Origin: an uncultured Angelakisella sp.
GTDB taxonomy: Bacteria > Bacillota > Clostridia > Oscillospirales > Ruminococcaceae
Assembly: GCA_910585535.1 (NCBI GenBank)
Contig: CAJUFK010000005.1
Location: forward strand, 7,799-71,798
Reading direction: 5' to 3'
Length of the DNA: 64,000 nt
Shown: positions 18,131 through 26,658 of the stretch, in pieces
Layout: every line of letters starts with the position of its first letter
Numbering within the stretch: position 1 is the stretch's first letter
The notes under the pieces: generated by a model
What the model was told of the DNA's origin: nothing
The model's database searches: none
The model's input: the letters and a program-made list of their open reading frames with translations, nothing else
Translations under genes and position numbers: made by a program

Positions 18131-19438
18131 GTGCCATCATTATTCAGCAAAGCGTTAAATGGTGTCAGTGTCAAGCACTGCAAAAACACCGCCAGCAGCG
18201 CGGCTGTGAGGATGCCTGTGCCGGACAAAGTGGTGATTCCGATGCTCCAGCACATGGGCGCCCCCTGTGAGCCCCTGGTGAAGGTGAAGGACACCGTGAC
18301 GGTAGGGCAGCTCATCGGGGACAGCGACGCGTTCCTTTCTGCGCCGGTCCATTCCAGCGTTTCCGGCACCGTCACCGCCATCGAGGATTTTACCTCTCCC
18401 GGCGGCCAGGTGTGCAAAAGCGTTGTCATTACCACCGATAAGCTTCAAACCGTCTGCCCGGACATCGCCCCCCCTGTGGTAAACAGCAGGGAGGACCTAA
18501 TCAAGGCGGCCCGGGCCTGCGGCCTGGTGGGCTTGGGCGGGGCCGGGTTCCCCACCCACATCAAGCTGAACCCCAAGAACCTGGACCAGGTGGACACCCT
18601 GGTGGTGAACGGGGCGGAGTGCGAGCCCTTTATCACCTGCGATATGCGCCTGATGCTGGAAAGAACCGACAGCATCGTGGAGGGTATCCGGGTGGTGATG
18701 AAGTACCTGAACCTCAAGACCTGTGTCATTGGCGTTGAGGACAACAAGCCGGAGGCCATCGCCGCTTTGAACCAGGCGGTCTCCGGAATGAAAAACGTCA
18801 GTGTCCTGGCCATGAAGGCCCTCTACCCCAAGGGCGCGGAAAAGGTCATCATCTATGAAGCTACCGGCCGTGTGGTGGAGGAAGGGAAACTTCCTGCCGA
18901 CGCCGGGGTCATTGCCATGAACGTTGCTACCATCAGCAAACTGGCGGATTTCCTCAAAACCGGGATGCCCCTGGTGGAGAAGATGCTCACAGTGGATGGC
19001 GGCTCGGTGGCCGAACCCAAGAACATCATCGCCCCCATCGGGACCCCTATCAAGGACATGGTGGAGTTCTGCGGCGGCTACAAGTCGGAGCCCAAAAAGC
19101 TGATTCTGGGCGGCCCCATGATGGGAATTTGCGTCTTCTCCGACGAGTTCCCCCTCTTAAAGAACAACAACGCCATCCTGGCCTTTGACGAAAGCCAGTG
19201 TGCCCCGGTGAAGGAGACCGCCTGTATCCGCTGCGGCCGCTGCGTCCGGGCCTGTCCCTTCGACCTGGCCCCTGCTGCTATGGACAAAGCCTATCATATG
19301 GGCAATGTGGAACAGCTCCAGGCCCTGAAGGTGAACCTCTGCATGGAGTGCGGCAGCTGTTCCTATGTCTGCCCTGCCCACCGGGAACTTGCCATGTACA
19401 ACAAGCTGGGCAAGCGTATGCTCAGAGAAGCGAAGTAG
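18131..19438 (+). CDS. rnfC: Rnf complex subunit RnfC
   Basis: The GTG at 18131 is preferred because GGAGG (18117-18121) lies nine bases upstream. The 435-residue subunit is the peripheral NADH-side part of the Rnf complex. It has an FMN/NADH-binding Gly-rich motif (VGLGGAGFPTH, about residue 135), an SLBB region, and two [4Fe-4S] motifs near the C-terminus (CIRCGRCVRACP and CMECGSCSYVCP). It passes electrons between NAD(H) and the membrane subunits. It opens the six-gene rnfCDGEAB operon. Confidence 0.96.
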   Translation: MPSLFSKALNGVSVKHCKNTASSAAVRMPVPDKVVIPMLQHMGAPCEPLVKVKDTVTVGQLIGDSDAFLSAPVHSSVSGTVTAIEDFTSPGGQVCKSVVITTDKLQTVCPDIAPPVVNSREDLIKAARACGLVGLGGAGFPTHIKLNPKNLDQVDTLVVNGAECEPFITCDMRLMLERTDSIVEGIRVVMKYLNLKTCVIGVEDNKPEAIAALNQAVSGMKNVSVLAMKALYPKGAEKVIIYEATGRVVEEGKLPADAGVIAMNVATISKLADFLKTGMPLVEKMLTVDGGSVAEPKNIIAPIGTPIKDMVEFCGGYKSEPKKLILGGPMMGICVFSDEFPLLKNNNAILAFDESQCAPVKETACIRCGRCVRACPFDLAPAAMDKAYHMGNVEQLQALKVNLCMECGSCSYVCPAHRELAMYNKLGKRMLREAK

Positions 19439-19451
19439 GGGGTGTGAAGAA

Positions 19452-20399
19452 TTGTCTAATCTAAAAGTCATTGCCCCTGCTCCGCACTTCCGGAGTGGGG
19501 AAACCACCAGTACCATCATGCTCAGCGTGGTGGCGGCTCTCATCCCCGCAGTGGTGGTGTCCTTCCTGGTCTTTGGCCCCCAGGCCCTCCTGCTGGAGGC
19601 GGTCTGTGTCGTGGCCAGCGTTTTCTTCGAGTACCTGTTCCGGGTCATTATGTGCAAGCGGGACAACACCATCTGGGATTGCAGCGCCATTGTCACCGGC
19701 CTCTTGCTGGCCTTTAACCTTCCGGTGGGGATGCCCATTTGGATGGCAGTGCTGGGCTGCGCCGTGGCCATTATCGTCACCAAGCAGCTGTTTGGCGGCA
19801 TCGGCCAGAACTTTGCCAACCCTGCCATTGTAGGCCGTATCTTTCTGCTGGTCTCCTTTGGCGGCCAGATGACCACCTGGGCGGCCCCTCGGGGCTACTT
19901 TGGGGTGGATGCCGTTTCCGGCGCGACCCCTTTGGCTATCCTCAAGAACCCTGAACTGGGCCTCAAGCCCCTTCCCGATATGCTGAATATGCTTTTGGGC
20001 ATCCGGGGCGGCAGCGTAGGGGAGACCTGCATTGTGGCATTGGTCATCGGCGGGATTTTCCTCATCTGGAAGAAGGTCATCACCGCCACCACCCCTGTGG
20101 TATTCCTGCTTACCATCGTTGTCCTGTCCCTCTGCTTCGGTCTGAACCCCGCCTATGAGCTGGTGGCCGGCGGTGCGGTCTTGGGCGCCTTCTTCATGGC
20201 CACCGATTACGCGACCTCCCCTGTCACCGAATCCGGCAAGGTCATCTTTGCGCTGGGCTGCGGTATCATTACGATGCTGATTCGGGCCTTCGGCTCCTAT
20301 CCCGAGGGCGTTTCCTTCTCCATCCTTCTGATGAACATTATGACCCCGCACATTGATAGTCTGACCAGAAAGAAGCCTTTTGGAGGTGTTGTGAAATGA
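19452..20399 (+). CDS. rnfD: Rnf complex subunit RnfD
   Basis: The start is a TTG at 19452 behind AGGGGGTG. The 315-residue integral membrane subunit has multiple helices. It carries the covalent FMN attachment motif DAVSGAT, in which the final Thr accepts FMN through a phosphoester. RnfD is homologous to NqrB and forms part of the ion-translocating core. rnfG begins within its last codons (ATGA overlap), so they are translationally coupled. Confidence 0.96.
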   Translation: MSNLKVIAPAPHFRSGETTSTIMLSVVAALIPAVVVSFLVFGPQALLLEAVCVVASVFFEYLFRVIMCKRDNTIWDCSAIVTGLLLAFNLPVGMPIWMAVLGCAVAIIVTKQLFGGIGQNFANPAIVGRIFLLVSFGGQMTTWAAPRGYFGVDAVSGATPLAILKNPELGLKPLPDMLNMLLGIRGGSVGETCIVALVIGGIFLIWKKVITATTPVVFLLTIVVLSLCFGLNPAYELVAGGAVLGAFFMATDYATSPVTESGKVIFALGCGIITMLIRAFGSYPEGVSFSILLMNIMTPHIDSLTRKKPFGGVVK

Positions 20400-21658
20400 A
20401 TGCTGTAAAGGAATTTGTGGTACCCGCAGCGGTACTGACCGTAATCTGTCTCGTGGTTTCAGCAGTCCTGGCGGGAACCTACCAGGTCACCAAGCCTGTC
20501 ATCGAGGCCGCCAAGAGGGCGGAGGCCGACGCCTCCCGTGTCGTGGTCCTTCCCGACGGCAAGGACTTCGAGGAAGTCTCCGCCAGCGGTTTGGAAAATA
20601 TCGTGGACGCCTATAAGGCCGGCAACGGCGCCGGCTATGTCATCACCGGCAAAGCCAAGGGCTACGGCGGTGACCTCCAGGTCATGGCCGGCATTGATAA
20701 GGACGGCAAGATCGCCGGTGTCAAGCTGATGGACAACAACGAGACCCAGGGCATCGGCTCCAAGACCGGTGAGGACAGCTACACCAGCCAGTACAAGGGC
20801 AAGGACAGCACCCTGGATGGCGTCACCACCATTTCCGGCGCTACCATCTCCTCCAAGGCCTTCCAGTCCGCTGTGACCAGCATTTTCCAGGCCTACGGTT
20901 CTCTGGCCGGTGTAGAAGTCGCCGCCCCTGAAGCCGAGGACTACAAAGCCACTGTTTTCCCGGATGTCACCGATTTCTCCGAGATCACCGTGGACGGCGC
21001 CAAGGCTGCCTATAAGGCTGGGGACGCCGGATACGTCCTGGTGATGGAGTCCAAGGGTTGGGAACACGCTACCAGTCCCATGGAAGTCTTTGTTGGAATC
21101 GGCAATGACGGCAAGATCGCTGGTGTGGTCGTAGGCGAAAATTCCGAGACCCCCCCGGTGAGCGACGTTCTCAAGCCCGAGTACCTTTCCAAGTTTATTG
21201 GCAAGGATTCCCCTGACGGTATCGACAACGTTTCCGGTGCCAGCCAGACTTCCGTCGGGATCAAGAAGGCGGTTCGCGCCGCCATGGAACTGGCCCCCGG
21301 CCTCATTGGTGATGCAGCTCCTTCTGAGGGCGGCGATGCCCCTGCAGAGGGCGACGTCCCAGCCGGTGACCTGTTCACCACAACCACAACCGCCAAAGGC
21401 TACGGCCAGAGCGGCGAGGTCTCGGTTACCGTTTCCATCGACGCCGAAGGGAAGATCGCCAGTATTTCTGTTGACGCCAGCTCCGAGACCACCGGCCTTG
21501 GCACCCAGGCCCAGGATGCCGCCTACACCGATACCTGGAAGGGCCTTGGCGAAGGGGAAGCTCCCGCCGCGATCTCCGGGGCAACTGTCACCTCCAACGC
21601 AGTACAGGAGGCTGTTGCCAAAGCCTTTGCCGCCTACAATGCTTCGAAAGGAGCGTAA
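20396..21658 (+). CDS. rnfG: Rnf subunit RnfG with three FMN-binding domains
   Basis: Usual RnfG is about 180-210 residues; this one has 420. After one N-terminal membrane helix (about 8-28) come three FMN-binding domains, at about 84-168, 213-298 and 334-414. Each has a Gly-rich KGY/KGW opening and a flavinylation-type motif: SGAT (147-150), SGAS (280-283) and SGAT (394-397). Only the middle motif keeps the Asp three residues before the Ser (DNVSGAS); the others have Thr and Ala there. A Gly/Pro/Ala linker (about 305-325) separates domains 2 and 3. The protein should expose the FMN domains outside the membrane and could hold up to three flavins in the Rnf electron path. Confidence 0.93.
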   Translation: MNAVKEFVVPAAVLTVICLVVSAVLAGTYQVTKPVIEAAKRAEADASRVVVLPDGKDFEEVSASGLENIVDAYKAGNGAGYVITGKAKGYGGDLQVMAGIDKDGKIAGVKLMDNNETQGIGSKTGEDSYTSQYKGKDSTLDGVTTISGATISSKAFQSAVTSIFQAYGSLAGVEVAAPEAEDYKATVFPDVTDFSEITVDGAKAAYKAGDAGYVLVMESKGWEHATSPMEVFVGIGNDGKIAGVVVGENSETPPVSDVLKPEYLSKFIGKDSPDGIDNVSGASQTSVGIKKAVRAAMELAPGLIGDAAPSEGGDAPAEGDVPAGDLFTTTTTAKGYGQSGEVSVTVSIDAEGKIASISVDASSETTGLGTQAQDAAYTDTWKGLGEGEAPAAISGATVTSNAVQEAVAKAFAAYNASKGA

Positions 21659-21661
21659 GGA

Positions 21662-22336
21662 ATGAATAAGCTGAAGATCCTGACAAACGGCATCATCCGG
21701 GAAAACCCCGTACTGGTGCTGGTGCTGGGCACCTGCCCGGCTTTGGCGGTTACCAACTCCACCATCAACGGCGTGGGGATGGGCATTGCCGCCACCTTCG
21801 TTCTCATCTGCTCCAACGTCGTTATCTCCCTGCTGAAAAAAGTGATTCCGGATAAGGTCCGCATCCCCTGCTATATTGTTATCATCGCCGGCTTTGTAAC
21901 GGTGGTCCAGCTGGTCCTCCAGGCGTATATGAAGTCCCTTTACGACGCCCTGGGCATCTTCCTGTCCCTTATTGTGGTCAACTGCGTTATTCTGGGCCGG
22001 GCCGAGATGTTCGCCAACAAGAACAGCGTTTACGACTCCTTCCTGGACGGTGTGGGTATGGGCATCGGCTTTACCCTGGCCCTCTTCCTCATGGGCGCCC
22101 TTCGTGAGATCTTCGGGGTAGGTACCTTCTGCAATATCCCCATCCCCGGCCTGTCCTCTGCGCCTATTGCCATCCTGGCCCAGGCCCCCGGCGGGTTCTT
22201 CGTCTATGGCCTTATCATTGCCATCCTTAACAAGGTCTCCAACGGCAAGGCTGTCAAGAGAAAGAGTTTTGACTGTGAATCCTGCCCCTCCCATGCCGGA
22301 TGCAGCGGGGCGATGAAAGGGGGCTGCGGTAGATAA
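21662..22336 (+). CDS. rnfE: Rnf complex subunit RnfE
   Basis: This 224-residue integral membrane subunit has about six helices and is homologous to NqrD. With RnfA it forms the inverted pair that holds a buried Fe-S cluster and the ion path. An unusual tail after the last helix (from about residue 200) is Cys-rich: CESCPSHAGC followed by CGR at the end, four cysteines in all. It is charged before that (KRKSFD). The stop codon overlaps the rnfA start by one base (TAATG). Confidence 0.95.
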   Translation: MNKLKILTNGIIRENPVLVLVLGTCPALAVTNSTINGVGMGIAATFVLICSNVVISLLKKVIPDKVRIPCYIVIIAGFVTVVQLVLQAYMKSLYDALGIFLSLIVVNCVILGRAEMFANKNSVYDSFLDGVGMGIGFTLALFLMGALREIFGVGTFCNIPIPGLSSAPIAILAQAPGGFFVYGLIIAILNKVSNGKAVKRKSFDCESCPSHAGCSGAMKGGCGR

Positions 22337-22926
22337 TGAAAGAAATGCTTATTATCCTGTTTACCGCCATCCTGGTTGAGAACTACGTCCTGATGAAGTT
22401 CCTGGCCATCTGCTCCTTCCTGGGTGTTTCCAAGAAGCTGGATGCCGCAGTTGGCATGAGCGCCGCCGTGATCTTCGTCATGCTTATGGCCACCGCCGCC
22501 ACCTGGCCCATCTACCACTCTATCCTGGATCCCCTCCAGCTGGGGTATATGCAGACGGTGATCTTCATTTTGGTTATCGCCGCCCTGGTGCAGCTGGTAG
22601 AAATGATCCTGAAAAAGTTCATGCCCCCCCTGTACCGCTCTTTGGGCGTGTTCCTGCCTCTAATCACCACCAACTGCGCCATTTTGGGCGTGGTGGTGCT
22701 GAACATCACCAAGACCTACACCTTCGCCCAGTCCATGGTGAACTCCCTGGGCGCGGGCCTGGGCTACCTGCTGGCGATGGTGCTGTTCTCCGGCATCCGC
22801 TCCCGGGTGGACACAGCCGACGTGCCGGAATGCTTCAAGGGTGTTCCCATCACCCTGGTGGCCGCTTCCATCATGTCCGTTTCCTTTATGGGCTTCACCG
22901 GCCTGGTGGAGAATATGTTTAAGTAA
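22336..22926 (+). CDS. rnfA: Rnf complex subunit RnfA
   Basis: This 196-residue integral membrane subunit has six hydrophobic helices and is homologous to NqrE. Each half has the conserved region with a membrane-buried Cys: NYVLMKFLAICSFLGV early and TTNCAILG in the second half. Together with RnfE these cysteines ligate an Fe-S centre in the membrane core. Its start overlaps the rnfE stop. Confidence 0.97.
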   Translation: MKEMLIILFTAILVENYVLMKFLAICSFLGVSKKLDAAVGMSAAVIFVMLMATAATWPIYHSILDPLQLGYMQTVIFILVIAALVQLVEMILKKFMPPLYRSLGVFLPLITTNCAILGVVVLNITKTYTFAQSMVNSLGAGLGYLLAMVLFSGIRSRVDTADVPECFKGVPITLVAASIMSVSFMGFTGLVENMFK

Positions 22927-22938
22927 GGAGGAACAGAG

Positions 22939-23724
22939 ATGCTTCAGGGAATTTTAGTCGTCTCCGGCGTTGGCTTGGCAGCCGGTGTCCTCCTTGTCAT
23001 CGCTTCCAAGTTCATGTTCGTTCCGGTGGATGAAACCGCCGAGAAGGTTCGGGCCTGCCTGCCCGGCGCAAACTGCGGCGCCTGCGGCTTTGCAGGGTGT
23101 GATGGCTACGCCGATGCCCTCTCCAAGCGGGATGGCACCGTAAAGCCCAACCTCTGCACCCCCGGCGGTGAAGCTGCCGCCAAAGGGATCTGTGAAGTGC
23201 TGGGAATCCCCTTTGAAGGGGTTAAGGCGGTAAAGTCTATGGTCCGCTGCACCGGCGATTTTGACACCAGCACCTACCAGATGGATTACGAGGGCCCCAA
23301 GACCTGTAAGGCCTGCAGCACCTTCTTCCAGGGCCGGCGCAGCTGCGCCTATGGCTGCCTGGGTTACGGCGACTGTGTGGAAGCCTGCCAGTTTAACGCC
23401 CTGTCCATCCAGAACGGTCTGGCCGTGGTAGACCGGAACCTCTGCACCGGCTGCGGCGCCTGCGCCAAGGTCTGCCCCAACCACCTCTTTGAGATGATCC
23501 CCGACAGCAGCATCGTCTGGGTGGGCTGCGCTTCCCACGACAAGGGCGGCACTGTCCGGAAGATCTGCTCCGTCGGCTGCATCGGCTGCATGAAGTGCCA
23601 AAAGACCTGTGAGTACGGCGCCATCACCGTCACAGGAAACCTGGCCCACATCGACCCCGAAAAATGCACCAACTGCGGCGCCTGCGTTGAGGTCTGCCCG
23701 GTTCATGTCATCCACAAGCTGTAA
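22939..23724 (+). CDS. rnfB: Rnf complex subunit RnfB (ferredoxin side)
   Basis: This 261-residue protein has an N-terminal membrane helix and a CxxCxxxxC cluster motif (ANCGACGFAGC, about residues 45-55). At least four ferredoxin-like [4Fe-4S] motifs follow: C-rich CAYGCLGYGDC, LCTGCGACAKVC, CIGCMKCQKTC and KCTNCGACVEVC. The long, multi-cluster form is typical of clostridial RnfB. It takes electrons from reduced ferredoxin at the cytoplasmic face and feeds them to the membrane core. It is the last rnf gene, and a terminator follows. Confidence 0.96.
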   Translation: MLQGILVVSGVGLAAGVLLVIASKFMFVPVDETAEKVRACLPGANCGACGFAGCDGYADALSKRDGTVKPNLCTPGGEAAAKGICEVLGIPFEGVKAVKSMVRCTGDFDTSTYQMDYEGPKTCKACSTFFQGRRSCAYGCLGYGDCVEACQFNALSIQNGLAVVDRNLCTGCGACAKVCPNHLFEMIPDSSIVWVGCASHDKGGTVRKICSVGCIGCMKCQKTCEYGAITVTGNLAHIDPEKCTNCGACVEVCPVHVIHKL

Positions 23725-23739
23725 TTCAATAGGCATTCA

Positions 23740-23780
23740 AAGCCTGTCCTTCCTTCGGGAAAGGGCAGGCTTTTCCCGTC
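23740..23780 (+). terminator. intrinsic terminator of the rnf operon
   Basis: AAGCCTGTCCTT pairs with AAGGGCAGGCTT (one G-U pair), followed by TTTTCCCGTCTTTT. Confidence 0.8.
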
Positions 23781-23788
23781 TTTTCTCG

Positions 23789-23817
23789 TTGATTTCCGCC
23801 GCCCTTTATGCTATCCT
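23789..23817 (+). promoter_or_regulatory. promoter of the ankyrin gene
   Basis: TTGATT (23789-23794) and TATCCT (23812-23817) are 17 bases apart. It lies in a 213-base gap after the rnf terminator. Confidence 0.5.
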
Positions 23818-23937
23818 TTTGGGTGAACAAAAGAATAAGAAGCTGGATTCACAACCGTTTGACGTCATCTGGCCGGGTCTTTTGCCGCTCATCTGGCATC
23901 CCCCGTCTATGAATCTAGCTTCTAAGGAGGTCGAAAG

Positions 23938-24780
23938 ATGAAAAAACTGTTTACCATGATCCGCCGGGGCGACCTGGAGGAGGTCGCCCGGATCCTGGAC
24001 AAAAAGCCGGCGCTTATCGCCTGCACCGCCACCGCCCCGCCGAAGAAGGACCACGGCCAATCCCCGCTGATGGTGGCCATCAAGGCGGGCCGGCCGGAGG
24101 CGGCGAACCTGCTGCTGGACTACAAGGCGGATGTCAACTTCAAGGAGCAGCCCAATCCCTACGACCCCTACGGCCAGTCCGCCCCCATCTGGCTGGACGC
24201 CCTTTGCCAATGTGTCCACAGCGCCAGGCAGGTGGTGACGGCGGATGGCAACATCATCACCGAGGAAAAGGAGCGGCAGTCCATCCAAAGGGCGGAGACC
24301 TGGTTCGCTCTCCTCCGCCGGATGCTGGAGCTGGGCCTGGACCCCAACCAGAAGGCGGAAAAGAGCCATTACTACGCCGGCGCCCCCCGGAACGCCTGGG
24401 TAGGGGTGCTGGACGAGTACGACTATTTCGCCAGAGAAAACCTGAGTGGATGGTCCTATGCTCTGTATTCCGAGGACAACCGCCGCCTGCGGGAGATGTG
24501 CAGGGCCATCTTTGACCTGCTGCTGAAGCACGGGGTGGACATCCACGACATCCCGGAGGGGGAGCAGGACACCCGGGCCCTGCTGCTGCGGAACATCTCG
24601 GAGGGGCGGGAGCTTTTGGAGGGCTTCCCCGACCTGGAGCCCCGGGAGCCTTACCCCGTTACCTATCGGGGAAAGACCACCATGGTGACTCCTCTATCTC
24701 CGGAGAAGAACCGGAAGCGTTACGAGACAAAGTGGGGAGAGATGGCGGACATTTTGCGCCCCTATTATCAAAAAGGCTGA
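23938..24780 (+). CDS. ankyrin-repeat protein
   Basis: This 280-residue cytoplasmic protein begins with ankyrin-type units (MIRRGDLEEVARILDKKP; then SPLMVAIKAGRPEAANLLLDYKADVN as the clearest repeat). A further degenerate unit lies near the C-terminus (IFDLLLKHGVDIHDI). The middle part (about 85-180) is a charged insertion without obvious repeats. There is no signal peptide. Ankyrin proteins bind other proteins; its partner is unknown. Bacterial ankyrin proteins of this size are sometimes toxin-immunity proteins, but no toxin gene is adjacent. A TAAGGAGG site precedes the ATG. Confidence 0.8.
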   Translation: MKKLFTMIRRGDLEEVARILDKKPALIACTATAPPKKDHGQSPLMVAIKAGRPEAANLLLDYKADVNFKEQPNPYDPYGQSAPIWLDALCQCVHSARQVVTADGNIITEEKERQSIQRAETWFALLRRMLELGLDPNQKAEKSHYYAGAPRNAWVGVLDEYDYFARENLSGWSYALYSEDNRRLREMCRAIFDLLLKHGVDIHDIPEGEQDTRALLLRNISEGRELLEGFPDLEPREPYPVTYRGKTTMVTPLSPEKNRKRYETKWGEMADILRPYYQKG

Positions 24781-24838
24781 CCTTGGCCGGGAGCAGAGAA
24801 AAATTCCCTAAAATCTCCAAATATAGCAGGAAAATGAT

Positions 24839-24867
24839 TTGTTTTTTTTGGTGGGCAGTGCTATAAT
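24839..24867 (+). promoter_or_regulatory. promoter of the DivIVA-like gene
   Basis: TTGTTT (24839-24844) and a consensus TATAAT (24862-24867) are 17 bases apart. The leader contains an 8-bp hairpin TTTGGGAG/CTCCCAAA (24888-24907) without a T-run. Confidence 0.75.
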
Positions 24868-24937
24868 AAGAAAATAGCGTAATCCACTTTGGGAGAGGAC
24901 TCCCAAAAGCGATAAAGAAAATGACTGGAGGTAAATG

Positions 24938-25663
24938 ATGGAGCAGCAGAAAGTTTTTCCCACCGCTTGTTTCGGGTTCGATAAAAAGGTGGTTCTGGAT
25001 TACATATATGAACAGGACACCGCCGCCAAGGCCAGGGAAGCGGAGCAGGAAGAACATGCCGCCAAGCTGGAAGCCCAGGTTGCAGAACTCCAGGGGACCA
25101 TTGAGGAGCTGAACGCCCAATGTGAACTGATGCAGTCCCAGCTTTATGGAGAAAGGGAGACCACCGCAGCCATTCGAGCCAACTACGAAAAACTGAAATC
25201 CGACGCGGACCAGCTGGTCCAGGTGGCGCGGAACAAGGACAAGGAACTCCAAATCCAGCTGGAACTGAACAAGCAGCTTCAGGGCCGCAACAGTGAGCTG
25301 GAAAGCCGCCTTGCCGCCGCCCGGGAGGAGCAGCAGGAGGAAGAGGAGAGCCCCACCCCCCAGGAACTTCTGGAGGAGGCGGAAGCCAGGGCTGCCGCCA
25401 TCCTGGAAAAGGCCCGGAAGGAGGCCGCCGGCATTCGTGAGGCCGCTGCGGCCAGAGAAGCGGATCACACCGCTGAGATTGCCCGGCTTCAGGACGAGCT
25501 TAGCCAGATCAAGGAATCGGTAGGGAAGACCCTTTCCCAGCTGGAGGGAGAGATCTCAAAGCTTCACGGGGATAAGGGGGCCCAGGAGGAAAGCCGTTTT
25601 TTTCCCCCAGTGTCCGGTCAGCAGGAGGCCGGACGGGTCAAGGTAAAAAAGGTCCGCAGGTAA
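24938..25663 (+). CDS. DivIVA-like coiled-coil protein
   Basis: This 241-residue protein has a short N-terminal region, CFGFDKKVVLDYI, that matches the DivIVA membrane-targeting pattern of a Phe/Gly turn followed by an amphipathic stretch. Long coiled coils (about 30-130 and 145-220) and a basic C-terminal tail (KVKKVRR) follow. DivIVA-type proteins mark curved membrane at poles and septa. The family assignment is weaker than for true DivIVA because the N-terminal domain is short. Of the two adjacent ATGs, 24938 is better spaced from GGAGG. It is monocistronic, with its own consensus promoter. Confidence 0.65.
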   Translation: MEQQKVFPTACFGFDKKVVLDYIYEQDTAAKAREAEQEEHAAKLEAQVAELQGTIEELNAQCELMQSQLYGERETTAAIRANYEKLKSDADQLVQVARNKDKELQIQLELNKQLQGRNSELESRLAAAREEQQEEEESPTPQELLEEAEARAAAILEKARKEAAGIREAAAAREADHTAEIARLQDELSQIKESVGKTLSQLEGEISKLHGDKGAQEESRFFPPVSGQQEAGRVKVKKVRR

Positions 25664-25764
25664 GATATTACACCAAAAAGAGTGTAATCCAGGTGCTGAA
25701 GGAGCGTCTGACCAGGGAGTTGACCAGGCTCCTGTAATGTAACTGGGAGAGGAGAGGTTTGCCG

Positions 25765-26658
25765 ATGCCGTTATTGCAGTCTGCTGCCGACGATTTTTGG
25801 ATCACCCTTAGAGAGATGGTGACAGGGGCGATCAGTACCTTTCGTGTTCAGGACGCCTTCGATATTCTCATTATGGCTTTCCTCATCTACCATCTCATCG
25901 GCCTTCTTCGGGAGACCCGGGCCGGGCAGCTTCTCAAAGGTGTCTTCGGGATCCTTCTCCTTTACTTTTTCGCCTATGTCTTGGAACTCTACACCCTGCG
26001 TACCGTTATGGAAATGGTGGTTCGGTACGGGGCGCTGGTGCTGTTGGTGCTGTTCCAGCCGGAACTTCGCAAGGTGCTGGAGCAGGTAGGGCGGACCTCC
26101 ATCTCCAACCTTTCGGTGTTTGCGCCCAATATGAGCGCCGGCGAGTACGAACGCAAGCAGATGATAAAGACGATTAACGCAATCTGCGACAGCTGCGCTA
26201 TCCTTTCCAAAGAGCAGATCGGCGCCCTGATCGTCCTGGAACGGGAGACCAGAATCGGGGATATTATCTCTACCGGTACCATTATCGATTCCCAGCCCAG
26301 CGCGGACCTTATCAAGAACGTGTTCTTTCCCAATTCCCCACTCCATGACGGGGCATTGGTCATCCGGAGCCGCCGCCTTTACGCAGCGGGATGCTTTCTG
26401 CCCCTTTCCGACAACTACGACATCAGCAAGGCCCTGGGGACCCGGCACCGAGCGGCGCTGGGAATGAGTGAAGTTTCCGACGCCCTGATCGTGGTGGTTT
26501 CGGAGGAAACCGGCAATATCACCGTGGCCCAAAACGGCAAGCTGGACATTGGCATCACCGTCAGCACCCTTAGCGCCATCCTTTATCGGGAGTTCGTCAC
26601 CGAGGAAAAGGAATCCACCGCAGAAAAGAAGAAGCTGTTCAGGAGGTCCAGAAAATGA
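25765..26658 (+). CDS. cdaA: diadenylate cyclase CdaA
   Basis: The ATG at 25765 lies seven bases after GGAGAGG; a TTG six bases earlier is too close. The 297-residue enzyme has three N-terminal membrane helices (about 20-90) and a DisA_N cyclase domain. The active-site motifs are intact: DGA (195-197) in PLHDGALVI and RHR (227-229) in GTRHRAALG. It condenses two ATP to cyclic di-AMP at the cytoplasmic face. Cyclic di-AMP controls potassium and osmotic balance and wall homeostasis. cdaR overlaps it by four bases. Confidence 0.96.
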   Translation: MPLLQSAADDFWITLREMVTGAISTFRVQDAFDILIMAFLIYHLIGLLRETRAGQLLKGVFGILLLYFFAYVLELYTLRTVMEMVVRYGALVLLVLFQPELRKVLEQVGRTSISNLSVFAPNMSAGEYERKQMIKTINAICDSCAILSKEQIGALIVLERETRIGDIISTGTIIDSQPSADLIKNVFFPNSPLHDGALVIRSRRLYAAGCFLPLSDNYDISKALGTRHRAALGMSEVSDALIVVVSEETGNITVAQNGKLDIGITVSTLSAILYREFVTEEKESTAEKKKLFRRSRK

